Assembly (NCBI GenBank): GCA_016185275.1
Contig: JACPNX010000038.1
Location: 65,848 to 129,847, forward strand
Direction of reading: 5' to 3'
Length of the DNA: 64,000 bases
Source of the DNA: Actinomycetota bacterium
GTDB lineage: Bacteria; Actinomycetota; Acidimicrobiia; Acidimicrobiales; Iamiaceae
A model generated the notes under the pieces. It ran no database searches. It saw only the letters and a program-made list of their open reading frames with translations, and had not been told where the DNA came from. The position numbers and the translations under genes are program-made. This document shows positions 34,313 through 42,179 of the stretch, one piece after another; within the stretch, counting starts at the first letter, position 1, and each line of letters opens with the position of its first letter.

Positions 34313-36331
34313 GTGCCGACCGGGTGGGACCTTTCCTCCGACAGCCCGCTGCTGCCGTTCGCGCAAGCCACCGGAGGCCGGGCCCGGTTCAGCGTCGACA
34401 CGCCGCCACGGGCCGACGCGCCGCCCGTCGCCCGGCTCCTGGCCGGTGCGGCCGAGGTGGACATCACGCCACCTCCCGGGCTGCCCAAGGCCGGGTACTC
34501 GCGCAACGCGCACGACGGCACCGGCTTCCGCTCGCGCCTGCGGGCCCGGGTGATGCATCTGCGATCGGGGCACGGCTCCCTCGCGCTCGTGCAGTGCGAC
34601 CTGCTGGGCGGCTCCGCCGTGGTGCACCGGCTCGTGGCGCGGGCGGTGGCCGAGCGCACGGATGTCCCCCTGGCCGGGCTGATGATGGGCGCCACCCACA
34701 CGCACGCCGGGCCGGGCCAGTTCCTCGGGACGGACTTCTACAACCGGTTCGCGTCGAACCGGGCGGGCTTCGACCCGGCGTGGACGCAGGTCCTCGCCGA
34801 GCGGATCGCCGGCGCCGTCGAGCGGGCGGTGGCCGAGCGCGGGCCCGCCCGGCTCGCGGTGGGGCGCACCGACGTGTGGGGGCTGACCCGCAACCGGTCC
34901 CTGCGACCCCACGTGCGCAACGCCGGTGTCGCGGTCCGGCGGGCCGAGCCGCAGCGGGCCTACGTGGGGATCAACCCGTGGCTCGAGCTCGTGCGGGTCG
35001 ACGCCGAGTCGCCCGGCGGCGGTACGGAGCCGCTGGCCGCCATGGTCGTCTTCTCCGTCCACGGCACCGGAGTGCCGATGCGCGCCCCCGACTACAACGC
35101 CGACCTCTGGGCCCACGTGGTCGGCGAGCTCGGAGCGCGGATCGAGGCGGCCAGCGGGGCGCGCCCCGTCGTCGGAGCGGTCGAGGGCACGCACGCCGAC
35201 GTGGCCCCCGCGCTGCACCCCGGTCGGGCAGGACATCTCGAGGCGCAGCGCGTCGGGGCCCGCATCGGCGCCGAGGCCGCGGCCCTCTGGGAGCGCCTCG
35301 AGGGCGACCTGCGCGCCGACGTCTCGCTCGGCGCGGGGCTGCGCGAGGTCGACATCGACGCCGACCGGCGCGTCGGGGGCGTCACGCTGCCCCGGCGGCC
35401 CGCGGTCGGGGCCGCCCTGGTGGCCGGCGCCTTCGAGAACGAGACCCCGGTGTTGCGGCGGATCCCGCCCTTCCGTGCGGGCACGCCGAAACCCTCGTGG
35501 CTGCGCGGGCGCAACCCGCACGGCGCCAAGTGGGTCATCGGATCACGCTGGCTCCAGCCGCTGACCCTCCCTCTCGACGGCTTCCCGCGGGTGATCCCCG
35601 TGCAGGTGCTGCGGATCGGCGGCATGGCCCTGGTGGGCCTGCCCTTCGAGGTGACGGTGGAGAGCGGTCGCCGCATCGCCGGAGCCGTCGAGGCGGCGAC
35701 CGGCCGCTGGGTCGAGCGGGCCGTGGTGAGCTCGGTCGCCAACGAGTACGCGGGCTACTGCGCCACGGCCGACGAGTACGAGCTCCAGCACTACGAGGGC
35801 GGGCACACCCTCTACGGCCCGGCCACCCAGTCGTTCTTCGGGGCGCATGCGGCCGCGCTGGCACGGGCGGTCGCGGCCGCTGATGGGCGGCCGGTGACCG
35901 AGACGGCCGCCGTGCGGCGGTTCGACCTGGCGGCCCGGCGCCGCCTGCCCGCCGCGACCGGTGTCGCGGTGCCCCGTCTGGTGCGGGGTCCGGCACGGTT
36001 CACCGACGCGACGCCTGACGCGGATCCGTGCTGGTCCGTCGAATGGCGCGACGTCTCCCCGGGCGACCTGCGCTGGCACGAGCCCCTCGTGCGGGTCGAG
36101 GCCGCCGACGGCGAGCGCGGCTCGTGGCAGTGCGCGACCCGTCACGGGAGAGCGGTCGACGACCAGGGCACCGATCTCGAGGTCACCCACGCCGGGGCCG
36201 ATCCGCAGGGCTCCGGTCATCGGTACGTGGCCCGATGGTGGGATCCCGCGTTCCGAGCGGGACGGCGCCACCGGTTCGTGCTCCTCGGGAACGGGCCGAG
36301 TCCCGAGGTGTGCTCCGCGCCGTTCGACTGA
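34313..36331 (+). CDS. Neutral/alkaline ceramidase-like hydrolase
   Basis: 672 residues from GTG 34313. It matches the neutral/alkaline non-lysosomal ceramidase family: AAEVDITPPPGLP near the N-terminus, GATHTHAGPG (zinc-binding His), VVFSVHGTGVPM, VEGTHADVAP, and NEYAGYCATADEYELQHYEG (zinc/nucleophile region). Secreted relatives split ceramide; this protein has no signal peptide and so is probably cytoplasmic with an unknown amide substrate. The C-terminal region (about 560-672) is a beta-sandwich as in the family. Gene is alone, divergent from gntK. Confidence 0.88.
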   Translation: MPTGWDLSSDSPLLPFAQATGGRARFSVDTPPRADAPPVARLLAGAAEVDITPPPGLPKAGYSRNAHDGTGFRSRLRARVMHLRSGHGSLALVQCDLLGGSAVVHRLVARAVAERTDVPLAGLMMGATHTHAGPGQFLGTDFYNRFASNRAGFDPAWTQVLAERIAGAVERAVAERGPARLAVGRTDVWGLTRNRSLRPHVRNAGVAVRRAEPQRAYVGINPWLELVRVDAESPGGGTEPLAAMVVFSVHGTGVPMRAPDYNADLWAHVVGELGARIEAASGARPVVGAVEGTHADVAPALHPGRAGHLEAQRVGARIGAEAAALWERLEGDLRADVSLGAGLREVDIDADRRVGGVTLPRRPAVGAALVAGAFENETPVLRRIPPFRAGTPKPSWLRGRNPHGAKWVIGSRWLQPLTLPLDGFPRVIPVQVLRIGGMALVGLPFEVTVESGRRIAGAVEAATGRWVERAVVSSVANEYAGYCATADEYELQHYEGGHTLYGPATQSFFGAHAAALARAVAAADGRPVTETAAVRRFDLAARRRLPAATGVAVPRLVRGPARFTDATPDADPCWSVEWRDVSPGDLRWHEPLVRVEAADGERGSWQCATRHGRAVDDQGTDLEVTHAGADPQGSGHRYVARWWDPAFRAGRRHRFVLLGNGPSPEVCSAPFD

Positions 36332-36381
36332 CGGCGCGCCCGTGGCCGCGGCTGGCGTGAAGTGCCCCGTGCCGGGATCGG

Positions 36382-36387
36382 TAGGGT
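36382..36387 (+). promoter_or_regulatory. -10 for the mscR gene pair
   Basis: TAGGGT 27 nt before ATG 36415; a ribosome site GGGAGG (36403-36408) follows, so this transcript has a short leader. Confidence 0.45.
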
Positions 36388-36414
36388 CGTCGCAGGTCGA
36401 GCCGGGAGGTCGAG

Positions 36415-37515
36415 ATGCCGCACGAGGTCCGGGGCGTCGTCGCACGGGCGAAGGGCGCGCCCGTCACCGTCGAGACGATCGAGGTGCCCGATCCCGGACC
36501 CGGGGAGGCGCTGGTGCGCGTCGTCGCCTGCGGGGTCTGCCACACCGACCTGCACTACCGCCAGGGCGGCATCGACGACGCCTTCCCCTTCCTGCTCGGC
36601 CACGAGGCGGCTGGTTTCGTCGAGACGGTCGGCGACGGGGTCGCCAACGTGGCTCCGGGTGACTTCGTCATCCTCAACTGGCGCGCCGTGTGCGGGCAGT
36701 GCCGGTCCTGCCGGCGGGGTCGGCCGCAGCACTGCTTCGCCACGCACAACGCCAGCCAGCCGATGCTCCTCGACGGCGCGCCGCTCTCGGCCGCCCTGGG
36801 CATCGGCGCCTTCGCCGAGCGAACCCTGGTGGCGGGCGGTCAGTGCACCCCGGTGCCGCAGGTCCGCCCCGAGGCGGCCGGGCTGCTCGGCTGTGGCGTC
36901 ATGGCCGGGCTCGGGGCCGCCCTCCACACCGGCGGCGTGGGGCCCGGCGACAGCGTCGCCGTGTTCGGCTGCGGGGGAGTGGGCGACGCGGCCATCGCGG
37001 GCGCCCGCCTCGCCGGCGCGACGACGATCATCGGCGTCGACCTCGACGCCCGCAAGCTCGAGTGGGCCCGGGCCGCGGGCGCGACGCACGTGGTCGACGC
37101 GTCGTCGTCCGATCCGGTGGAGGAGATCCGGGCGCTGACCGGCGGCAACGGCGCCGACGTGTGCATCGAGGCGGTCGGCCACCCCAAGGTGTTCGAGCAG
37201 GCCTTCTACGCCCGCGACCTCGCGGGCACGCTCGTGCAGGTCGGTGTGCCGGCGCCGGAGATGCGCCTCGAGCTCCCGATGATCGACTTCTTCGGGCGGG
37301 GCGGCGCCCTCAAGCCGTCGTGGTACGGCGACTGCCTGCCGAGCCGGGACTTCCCGCTGCTGGTCGACCTCTACCGCCAGGGCCGGCTCGACCTCGACCT
37401 GTTCGTCTCGGAGACGATCCCGCTGGAGGGCGTGGAAGAGGCGTTCGCCCGGATGCAGCGCGGTGAGGTGCTGCGGTCCGTCGTCGTCATCGACGGCGCC
37501 GCAGCCGGGTCGTGA
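36415..37515 (+). CDS. mscR: S-(hydroxymethyl)mycothiol dehydrogenase
   Basis: 366 residues, zinc-dependent medium-chain dehydrogenase. Catalytic zinc ligands in [10 protein letters not shown] and GHEAAG; structural zinc Cys cluster [15 protein letters not shown]; Rossmann GCGGVGDAA with [14 protein letters not shown]. The closest well-known relatives are mycothiol-dependent formaldehyde dehydrogenases, which oxidise S-hydroxymethylmycothiol. The next gene, overlapping by 4 nt (GTGA), is an MBL hydrolase, the same pair as Rv2259-Rv2260 in Mycobacterium tuberculosis. GGGAGG precedes ATG 36415. A general alcohol dehydrogenase cannot be fully excluded. Confidence 0.9.
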   Translation: MPHEVRGVVARAKGAPVTVETIEVPDPGPGEALVRVVACGVCHTDLHYRQGGIDDAFPFLLGHEAAGFVETVGDGVANVAPGDFVILNWRAVCGQCRSCRRGRPQHCFATHNASQPMLLDGAPLSAALGIGAFAERTLVAGGQCTPVPQVRPEAAGLLGCGVMAGLGAALHTGGVGPGDSVAVFGCGGVGDAAIAGARLAGATTIIGVDLDARKLEWARAAGATHVVDASSSDPVEEIRALTGGNGADVCIEAVGHPKVFEQAFYARDLAGTLVQVGVPAPEMRLELPMIDFFGRGGALKPSWYGDCLPSRDFPLLVDLYRQGRLDLDLFVSETIPLEGVEEAFARMQRGEVLRSVVVIDGAAAGS

Positions 37516-38144
37516 GCGCCCTGCGCGTCGACCGGGTGGTCACCTCCGGCACGTTCAGCCTCGACGGCCAGGACCACCGAGTCGACAACAACATCTGGCT
37601 CGCCGGCGATGACCACGAGGTGCTCGTGATCGATGCCGCCCACGACGAGCGCCCCATCGTCGCCGCGATCGGCGACCGCCGCGTGGTCGCCGTCGCGTGC
37701 ACGCACGGCCACAACGACCACATCAACGCGGCGTCGGCGCTGGCCGGCGCGGTCGGAGCACCGATCTGGCTGCACCCCGACGACACGATGCTCTGGGAGG
37801 CGGTCGAACCCGAGCGCCGCCCCGACGCGCCGCTCGCGCACGGGCAGGTCATCGAGGTGGGCGGCCACCGGCTGCACGTCCTGCACACGCCCGGCCACAG
37901 CCCGGGCGGCTGCTGCTTCCACGACACCGAAGCCGGCGTGCTGTTCGCCGGCGACACGCTCTTCCGCGGGGGCCCCGGGGCCACCGGCCGCTCGCACTCC
38001 GACTTTGCGACCATCATCCGCAGCATCAAGGAGCGCCTGCTCGTGCTGGCACCCGAGACGCTGGTCCACACCGGCCACGGTGACGACACGACCATCGGCG
38101 AGGAGGCGCCCCACCTGCAGGAGTGGGTCGCGCGCGGCCACTGA
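37512..38144 (+). CDS. MBL-fold hydrolase of the mycothiol formaldehyde pathway
   Basis: 210 residues, GTG start overlapping the mscR stop. Complete glyoxalase II-like di-metal motif [11 protein letters not shown] (about 66-76), [24 protein letters not shown], and [13 protein letters not shown]. By its position it probably hydrolyses S-formylmycothiol to formate and mycothiol, following MscR. This role is inferred from the conserved gene pair; the sequence alone says thioester-type MBL hydrolase. Confidence 0.88.
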   Translation: MSALRVDRVVTSGTFSLDGQDHRVDNNIWLAGDDHEVLVIDAAHDERPIVAAIGDRRVVAVACTHGHNDHINAASALAGAVGAPIWLHPDDTMLWEAVEPERRPDAPLAHGQVIEVGGHRLHVLHTPGHSPGGCCFHDTEAGVLFAGDTLFRGGPGATGRSHSDFATIIRSIKERLLVLAPETLVHTGHGDDTTIGEEAPHLQEWVARGH

Positions 38145-38244
38145 CACGGGAAGCGGACCTGCGGGGACCTTCCGGTGACCGGGGGGCGAAGCCCGGAACA
38201 GCGCGCCGGTTCGGCGGCCGGCGGCTGACCGGAACCGGGCGGTG

Positions 38245-39117
38245 CTACGGGTTGGGGCCGCCTCCGGGGGCGGACGACGCCGGCGTGCTCACCGTGGTGG
38301 CCGGTGTGGTGGGCGGCGCGGTCGTCGCCGGGACCGTGGTCGCGGGTGCGGTGGTCGGGGGTGCGGTGGTCGGGGGCGCCGTGGTCGGGGGCGCCGTCGT
38401 GGGAGGCGGCGTGGTCGGGGGCGCCGTGGTGCTCGTGCTCGTGGTGGTCGGCGCCGTGGTGGTCGTGGTCGTCGTGCTCGCCGTCGTGGTGGTGGTCGTG
38501 GACGAGGTCGTGGTCGTGGTCGTCGTCGGCCCGGTGTCGTTCGTGCGCAGTGCGGCGAGGCCGATCAGCAGGCCCACCACCGCCGCGATCAGCACGAGCA
38601 GCACCACGATGGCGATGACCCATCCGCGGCCCGAGCGCCTTCGCTCGACGTAGGTGCTGGTGGCGACCTGCTCACCGGTGGGTGACCACGCTCCGGTCGC
38701 GCCCGGCTGCGCCGGCACGTAGACGCCGGCGACCCCGGTGCGCGCGGGGGGCATGCCCAGCGGAGGGGTGTGGTTCGCCGGTGCGCCGGCGACCGCGCCG
38801 GCGACGGCGCCGGCAGTCGTGCCGGCGGACCCGGTCGCGCCGACCACCGTCGTGGCATCGGCATCGGCACCGGCGCTGCCCGAGGGCCACGCGCGGGTGG
38901 CTCCGTCACCGGATCCCTCGGACACCCAGGCGCGGGTGGCGTCGTCCGCAACCGGAGGGTCGGGTCGCCAGACGACCGTCCCGTCGGCGGTGCCGCCGCC
39001 CTCACCGCCGCCCTCACCGCCGGCCTCGGCGCCGGCGCCGCCGTCGTCAGCCCCGCCCGGCCCACCCGGCCCGCGCTGCCCACCGGCGTCCCAGGCCCTG
39101 GTGTGGTCGTCGCTCAT
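38245..39117 (-). CDS. Membrane protein with cytoplasmic TRAW motifs and Thr/Pro-rich outer stalk
   Basis: 290 residues, not recognised. Gly/Ala-rich cytoplasmic part with three Thr-Arg-Ala-Trp motifs, each after Asp/Gly-Ala/His: DDHTRAW (6-9), DDATRAW (61-64), DGATRAW (74-77), and a variant TGAW (141-144). One transmembrane helix at about 166-190, preceded by ERRRSGRG. Then a mucin-like stalk (about 197-280) of Thr and Thr-Pro runs, TTAPPTTAPPTT, likely glycosylated, and a short Gly/Pro end. Strong ribosome site GGGGGAGG before the ATG. Follows the SDR gene by 13 nt. The repeated acidic-Thr-Arg motifs resemble kinase/FHA target sites, but that is conjecture. Confidence 0.82.
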   Translation of the reverse strand: MSDDHTRAWDAGGQRGPGGPGGADDGGAGAEAGGEGGGEGGGTADGTVVWRPDPPVADDATRAWVSEGSGDGATRAWPSGSAGADADATTVVGATGSAGTTAGAVAGAVAGAPANHTPPLGMPPARTGVAGVYVPAQPGATGAWSPTGEQVATSTYVERRRSGRGWVIAIVVLLVLIAAVVGLLIGLAALRTNDTGPTTTTTTTSSTTTTTTASTTTTTTTAPTTTSTSTTAPPTTPPPTTAPPTTAPPTTAPPTTAPATTVPATTAPPTTPATTVSTPASSAPGGGPNP

Positions 39118-39130
39118 CGGACCTCCCCCG

Positions 39131-39898
39131 TCACTTGCACGTGGCGATGCCCCCGTCGACCGGGATGACGGCTCCGGTCACGTAGGACCCTGCCCGCGAC
39201 GCGAGGAAGATGGTCACGCCGGCCATGTCGTCGGGGCGGCCGATGCGCTTGAGCGGTGCGCTCTGCGCGATGGCGTCGCCCGCCGCGGCCAGGGTCGCCG
39301 CCATCATCTTCGATTCGAACGGTCCCGGTGCGACGGCGTTGACGGTGATCGTCGGCGCGAGGTTGCGGGCGAGGTGGCGCGTGAGCTGGTGCACGGCGGC
39401 CTTCGACGACGAGTACGAGTACGTCTCCAGCATCGGTACCTGGAGGCCGTCGATCGAACCGATGTTCACGACTCTGGCCGGGTCCTCCTGCGTCCCTGCC
39501 GCCTGCAGGAGCGGCACGAGGAACTTGGTGAGGTGGAACGGTGCCTGCACGTTGATGTCGAGCACCCGGTCCCACGTGGCCTCGTCGTGCTCGGCCAGTG
39601 GAGCGCCCCATGTGGCTCCGGCGTTGTTCACGAGGATGTGCAGGCGGTCCTCGCGGTCGCTGACCTCACCGGCCAGGCGCCGGCACTCGGCCTCGGAGGA
39701 CAGGTCGGCCGGGAGGGCGACGCACTCGCCCGACTTCGAGAGCTCCGCGGCGACCTCTTCGCACACGTCCGCCTTGCGGGAGGAGATGTAGACCCGCACG
39801 CCGGCCTCGACGAACCCCCGTGCGATCATCAGGCCGATGCCCCGGCTGCCGCCGGTGACCAGCGCGGTCTTTCCCTCGAGCGAGAACAGGTCGGACAT
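39131..39898 (-). CDS. Short-chain dehydrogenase/reductase
   Basis: 255 residues from ATG 39898. Classical SDR: cofactor motif TGGSRGIG, NNAG, catalytic Ser (VVNIGSIDG) and Tyr-x-x-x-Lys in YSYSSSKAA. Arg in YISSRKAD after beta-2 points to NADP(H). C-terminal PVDGG segment as usual. Substrate unknown. TACGGT lies 8 nt before the ATG, so the transcript is probably leaderless or nearly so. The TRAW-motif gene follows within 13 nt. Confidence 0.93.
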   Translation of the reverse strand: MSDLFSLEGKTALVTGGSRGIGLMIARGFVEAGVRVYISSRKADVCEEVAAELSKSGECVALPADLSSEAECRRLAGEVSDREDRLHILVNNAGATWGAPLAEHDEATWDRVLDINVQAPFHLTKFLVPLLQAAGTQEDPARVVNIGSIDGLQVPMLETYSYSSSKAAVHQLTRHLARNLAPTITVNAVAPGPFESKMMAATLAAAGDAIAQSAPLKRIGRPDDMAGVTIFLASRAGSYVTGAVIPVDGGIATCK

Positions 39899-39906
39899 GA
39901 GCGGCG

Positions 39907-39912
39907 ACCGTA
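39907..39912 (-). promoter_or_regulatory. -10 for the SDR gene
   Basis: TACGGT on the minus strand, 8 nt before ATG 39898. Confidence 0.45.
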
Positions 39913-39957
39913 CCCGGTGGGTCCGGCCGCCGGTGAGGCGCGCATCGCGCCCACCGG

Positions 39958-40800
39958 TCACGTGCCGGCGCGGCTGGCCCGCCGACGACCTCCTTGGCAG
40001 GCCGGGCACCACGTCGTGCCGCGGCCGTCGAGCACGCGGCGCTCGAGCCGCCCGCCGCAGCGGGAGCACGGCAGCCCGGCGCGGCCGTAGCACCGCAGCG
40101 CGCTCTGGTTGCGGCCCGCCCCGCCGGTGGCATCGCGGTAGTCGCGAAAGGTGGTCCCACCGTTGGCGATGCCCGCGGCCAGCACGTCGCGCAGGGCGGC
40201 GTGCAGGCGACCGGCCGCGGCCCGGCCGACACGGCGGGCACCCGGATCGATGCCCGCGTGCCACAGGGCCTCGTCGGCGTAGATGTTGCCGACGCCCGCC
40301 ACGACCCGCTGACCCAGGAGCTGGGTCTTCACCCGGGCTCGGCTGCGGCCGAGCCCGGCGTGCAGCGAGGTCGCCGTGAAGGCCGGGTCGAACGGCTCGG
40401 GCCCGAGGGCGCGCAGCGTGGGCAGGGCGTCGTGCTGTCCGGCGGGCACCACGGCGATCCGGCCGAAGCGGCGCACGTCCCGCAGCTCGAGGGTCAGCCC
40501 GCCCTCGAGGTGCCACCAGGCCCGCACGTACGGGTCGCTCGGGCCGTCCGCGCCATCATCGGCCGGGCGAAGGCGCAGCGAGCCCGTCATGCCGAGGTGG
40601 ACGACGAGCTCCCGCCCGCCGTCGAGGCCGACGAGGAGGTACTTGCCCCGGCGACCGATGCCGGCGATGGTGGCCGGGGGCACGAGACCGGCGGGGGTGA
40701 ACCTGGCCGATTCGTGGCTGCCCGCGGTGAGGACCCGCCGGCCGGCGACGAGCGGTTGGAGCTGGCGGCGGATCGTCTCGACCTCGGGCAGCTCGGGCAT
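39958..40800 (-). CDS. mutM: Formamidopyrimidine-DNA glycosylase
   Basis: 280 residues. N-terminal Pro2-Glu3 (MPELPEVETIRR) is the catalytic dyad of Fpg; Lys in GRRGKYLLVGLD is the conserved loop lysine; HLGMTGSLR follows. H2TH region GVGNIYADEALWHAGIDP, and a C-terminal zinc finger with CSRCG and CPACQ. It excises 8-oxoguanine and formamidopyrimidines and nicks the abasic site. MutM fits over Nei because of the N-terminal sequence and the RNQSALRCYGR segment. TAGCGT lies 9 nt upstream. Confidence 0.96.
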   Translation of the reverse strand: MPELPEVETIRRQLQPLVAGRRVLTAGSHESARFTPAGLVPPATIAGIGRRGKYLLVGLDGGRELVVHLGMTGSLRLRPADDGADGPSDPYVRAWWHLEGGLTLELRDVRRFGRIAVVPAGQHDALPTLRALGPEPFDPAFTATSLHAGLGRSRARVKTQLLGQRVVAGVGNIYADEALWHAGIDPGARRVGRAAAGRLHAALRDVLAAGIANGGTTFRDYRDATGGAGRNQSALRCYGRAGLPCSRCGGRLERRVLDGRGTTWCPACQGGRRRASRAGT

Positions 40801-40809
40801 GGCGGCGCC

Positions 40810-40815
40810 ACGCTA
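40810..40815 (-). promoter_or_regulatory. -10 for mutM
   Basis: TAGCGT on the minus strand, 9 nt before ATG 40800. Confidence 0.45.
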
Positions 40816-40833
40816 CCGGCGGCCCCGCGACCG

Positions 40834-41895
40834 TCATCCGCCCAGGAGGCCCACCGCGGAGTCCCAGGCCGCGGCCATCCCGTCGAGGACCTTCTCCCCG
40901 GTGGCTCCGACGCGGCGCACGGCCTGCTCGACGCCGGACTCGGCCGCGTCGACGGCGGCGTCAACCTCGTCGGCGCCGCGGTCCACCCGGTCGAGCACCT
41001 CGTCGACGCGGTCGGCCACCGGCGACGGCAGCGGCACACCGATCGGCGGGACGGGAGGTTCCAGCAGCCGGCGCACCGCCCGGCGCCCGGCGCCGGTGGC
41101 CCGGTGGATGCCGTCGACGGCTCCCTCGCGCACGTCGTCGAACAGGCCGTGGCCCTGCCGCACGACCCAGGTGGCCGCCCGGTACCGCTCGTCGGCCAGC
41201 CGCAGGTCGAGCTGCACGGCGACGGCCGCCACGACGGCGATGGCCGTGCCCTCGTTCGGCGAGGTGGCGAAGGCGCCGAGCGCGGCGTCGAGCGCCACCA
41301 TCTCGACGTCGGCCAGGTAGTGCGGACCGCGGCGCTCGAAGGCACGGAACGGGTTCCCCTGGTCGACCAGGCGCGCCACGTCGGCCGCGACGACGGTCAA
41401 CGTGGGCAGCACCGCCGCCGCGCCGCCGGTCACCTGCGCCCGCCGCAGCAGGAACAGGACCGCTGTGACGGCGCCCTGGGCGACGCGCATGACGTCGCCG
41501 TTGCCCGTTGCGCCGTCGAGGACGCTCTTGCCGAGGCCGGCGAGGTCGCTCAGGCCACCGTCGAGCAACGCCGCCACCCCCGCGGGATCCGCGGCGGACC
41601 CTCGGCGGCCCGAGGCAGGGCCGGGCCGCGCCGCGGGACGGTCACGCCTGTCGGCCTCGCGGAACGCCGCGGCGACACTGGCACAGAAGGCCCCGAGCAG
41701 CGCGTCGGACGAGGCCACGCCGCCGGTGCGGTCCAGCGCGGCCCCGGCGTCGGGCAGGCGGCCGGGGCACGCCCGGCGGGCGGAGACGACCGCGTCCTCG
41801 GCGCGCCGGGCGGCGGCGAGGAGGGCCCCGCTGCGCTCGGAGGCGGCCGTGGCGAAGCGGTCGAGCTGGACTGGGACGGAGCTGCTGGTGGGCAT
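40834..41895 (-). CDS. Unrecognised helical protein with weak WXG100-like N-terminus
   Basis: 353 residues from ATG 41895 (GGGGAG 7 nt upstream). Not recognised. The first 90 residues form helices (QLDRFATAASERSGALLAA; a Gly/Pro break; LLGAFCASVAAAFREADRR) recalling WXG100/ESX-effector N-domains, but there is no Trp-x-Gly. A hydrophobic helix at about 145-165 (VAQGAVTAVLFLLRRA) and an amphipathic C-terminus with VDEVLDRVDRGADEVDAAVD follow. It could be a secreted or membrane-associated protein. The mycosin-like peptidase at the left edge is the only other hint of type VII secretion. Confidence 0.65.
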   Translation of the reverse strand: MPTSSSVPVQLDRFATAASERSGALLAAARRAEDAVVSARRACPGRLPDAGAALDRTGGVASSDALLGAFCASVAAAFREADRRDRPAARPGPASGRRGSAADPAGVAALLDGGLSDLAGLGKSVLDGATGNGDVMRVAQGAVTAVLFLLRRAQVTGGAAAVLPTLTVVAADVARLVDQGNPFRAFERRGPHYLADVEMVALDAALGAFATSPNEGTAIAVVAAVAVQLDLRLADERYRAATWVVRQGHGLFDDVREGAVDGIHRATGAGRRAVRRLLEPPVPPIGVPLPSPVADRVDEVLDRVDRGADEVDAAVDAAESGVEQAVRRVGATGEKVLDGMAAAWDSAVGLLGG

Positions 41896-42035
41896 GGACG
41901 CTCCCCGGAACGCTGGAACGGCGGGCCGCCTGGCGGGGGCGGCGAGGCGGGGAGCGGCGTCGGCGAGCGTGTCGTGCATCGGTGCGAACCGGCAACGGTT
42001 CGCGCCGCGGCCGGGGTGGCCTCCCCGGCCGCCGC

Positions 42036-42110
42036 TGTCGTCGTCGTCACCGCCGTCGTCACCGCCGTCGTCGTCGTCGCCGCCGTCGTCGTCGTCGTCG
42101 CCGTCGCCTC
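42036..42110. repeat. GTC/GAC trinucleotide-rich repeat in a gap
   Basis: Runs of GTC interrupted by ACC and GCC lie in the 284-nt gap between the second ABC gene and the unknown helical protein. The minus strand would read Asp/Gly only, but no start codon stands between the upstream gene's stop and this tract, so it seems untranslated. Confidence 0.85.
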
Positions 42111-42179
42111 GCGCCGTCGGGGCTCCGGCGCCCGTCCGTGCCGTCGCGGCTCCGGCGGTCGTCGCGGCTGGGGCGCGGT

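Noticed and set aside
41341-41354. GAAC...GTTC LexA-like site inside the unknown helical protein gene
   Set aside because: Spacer is 2 nt instead of 4 and it lies within a coding region.
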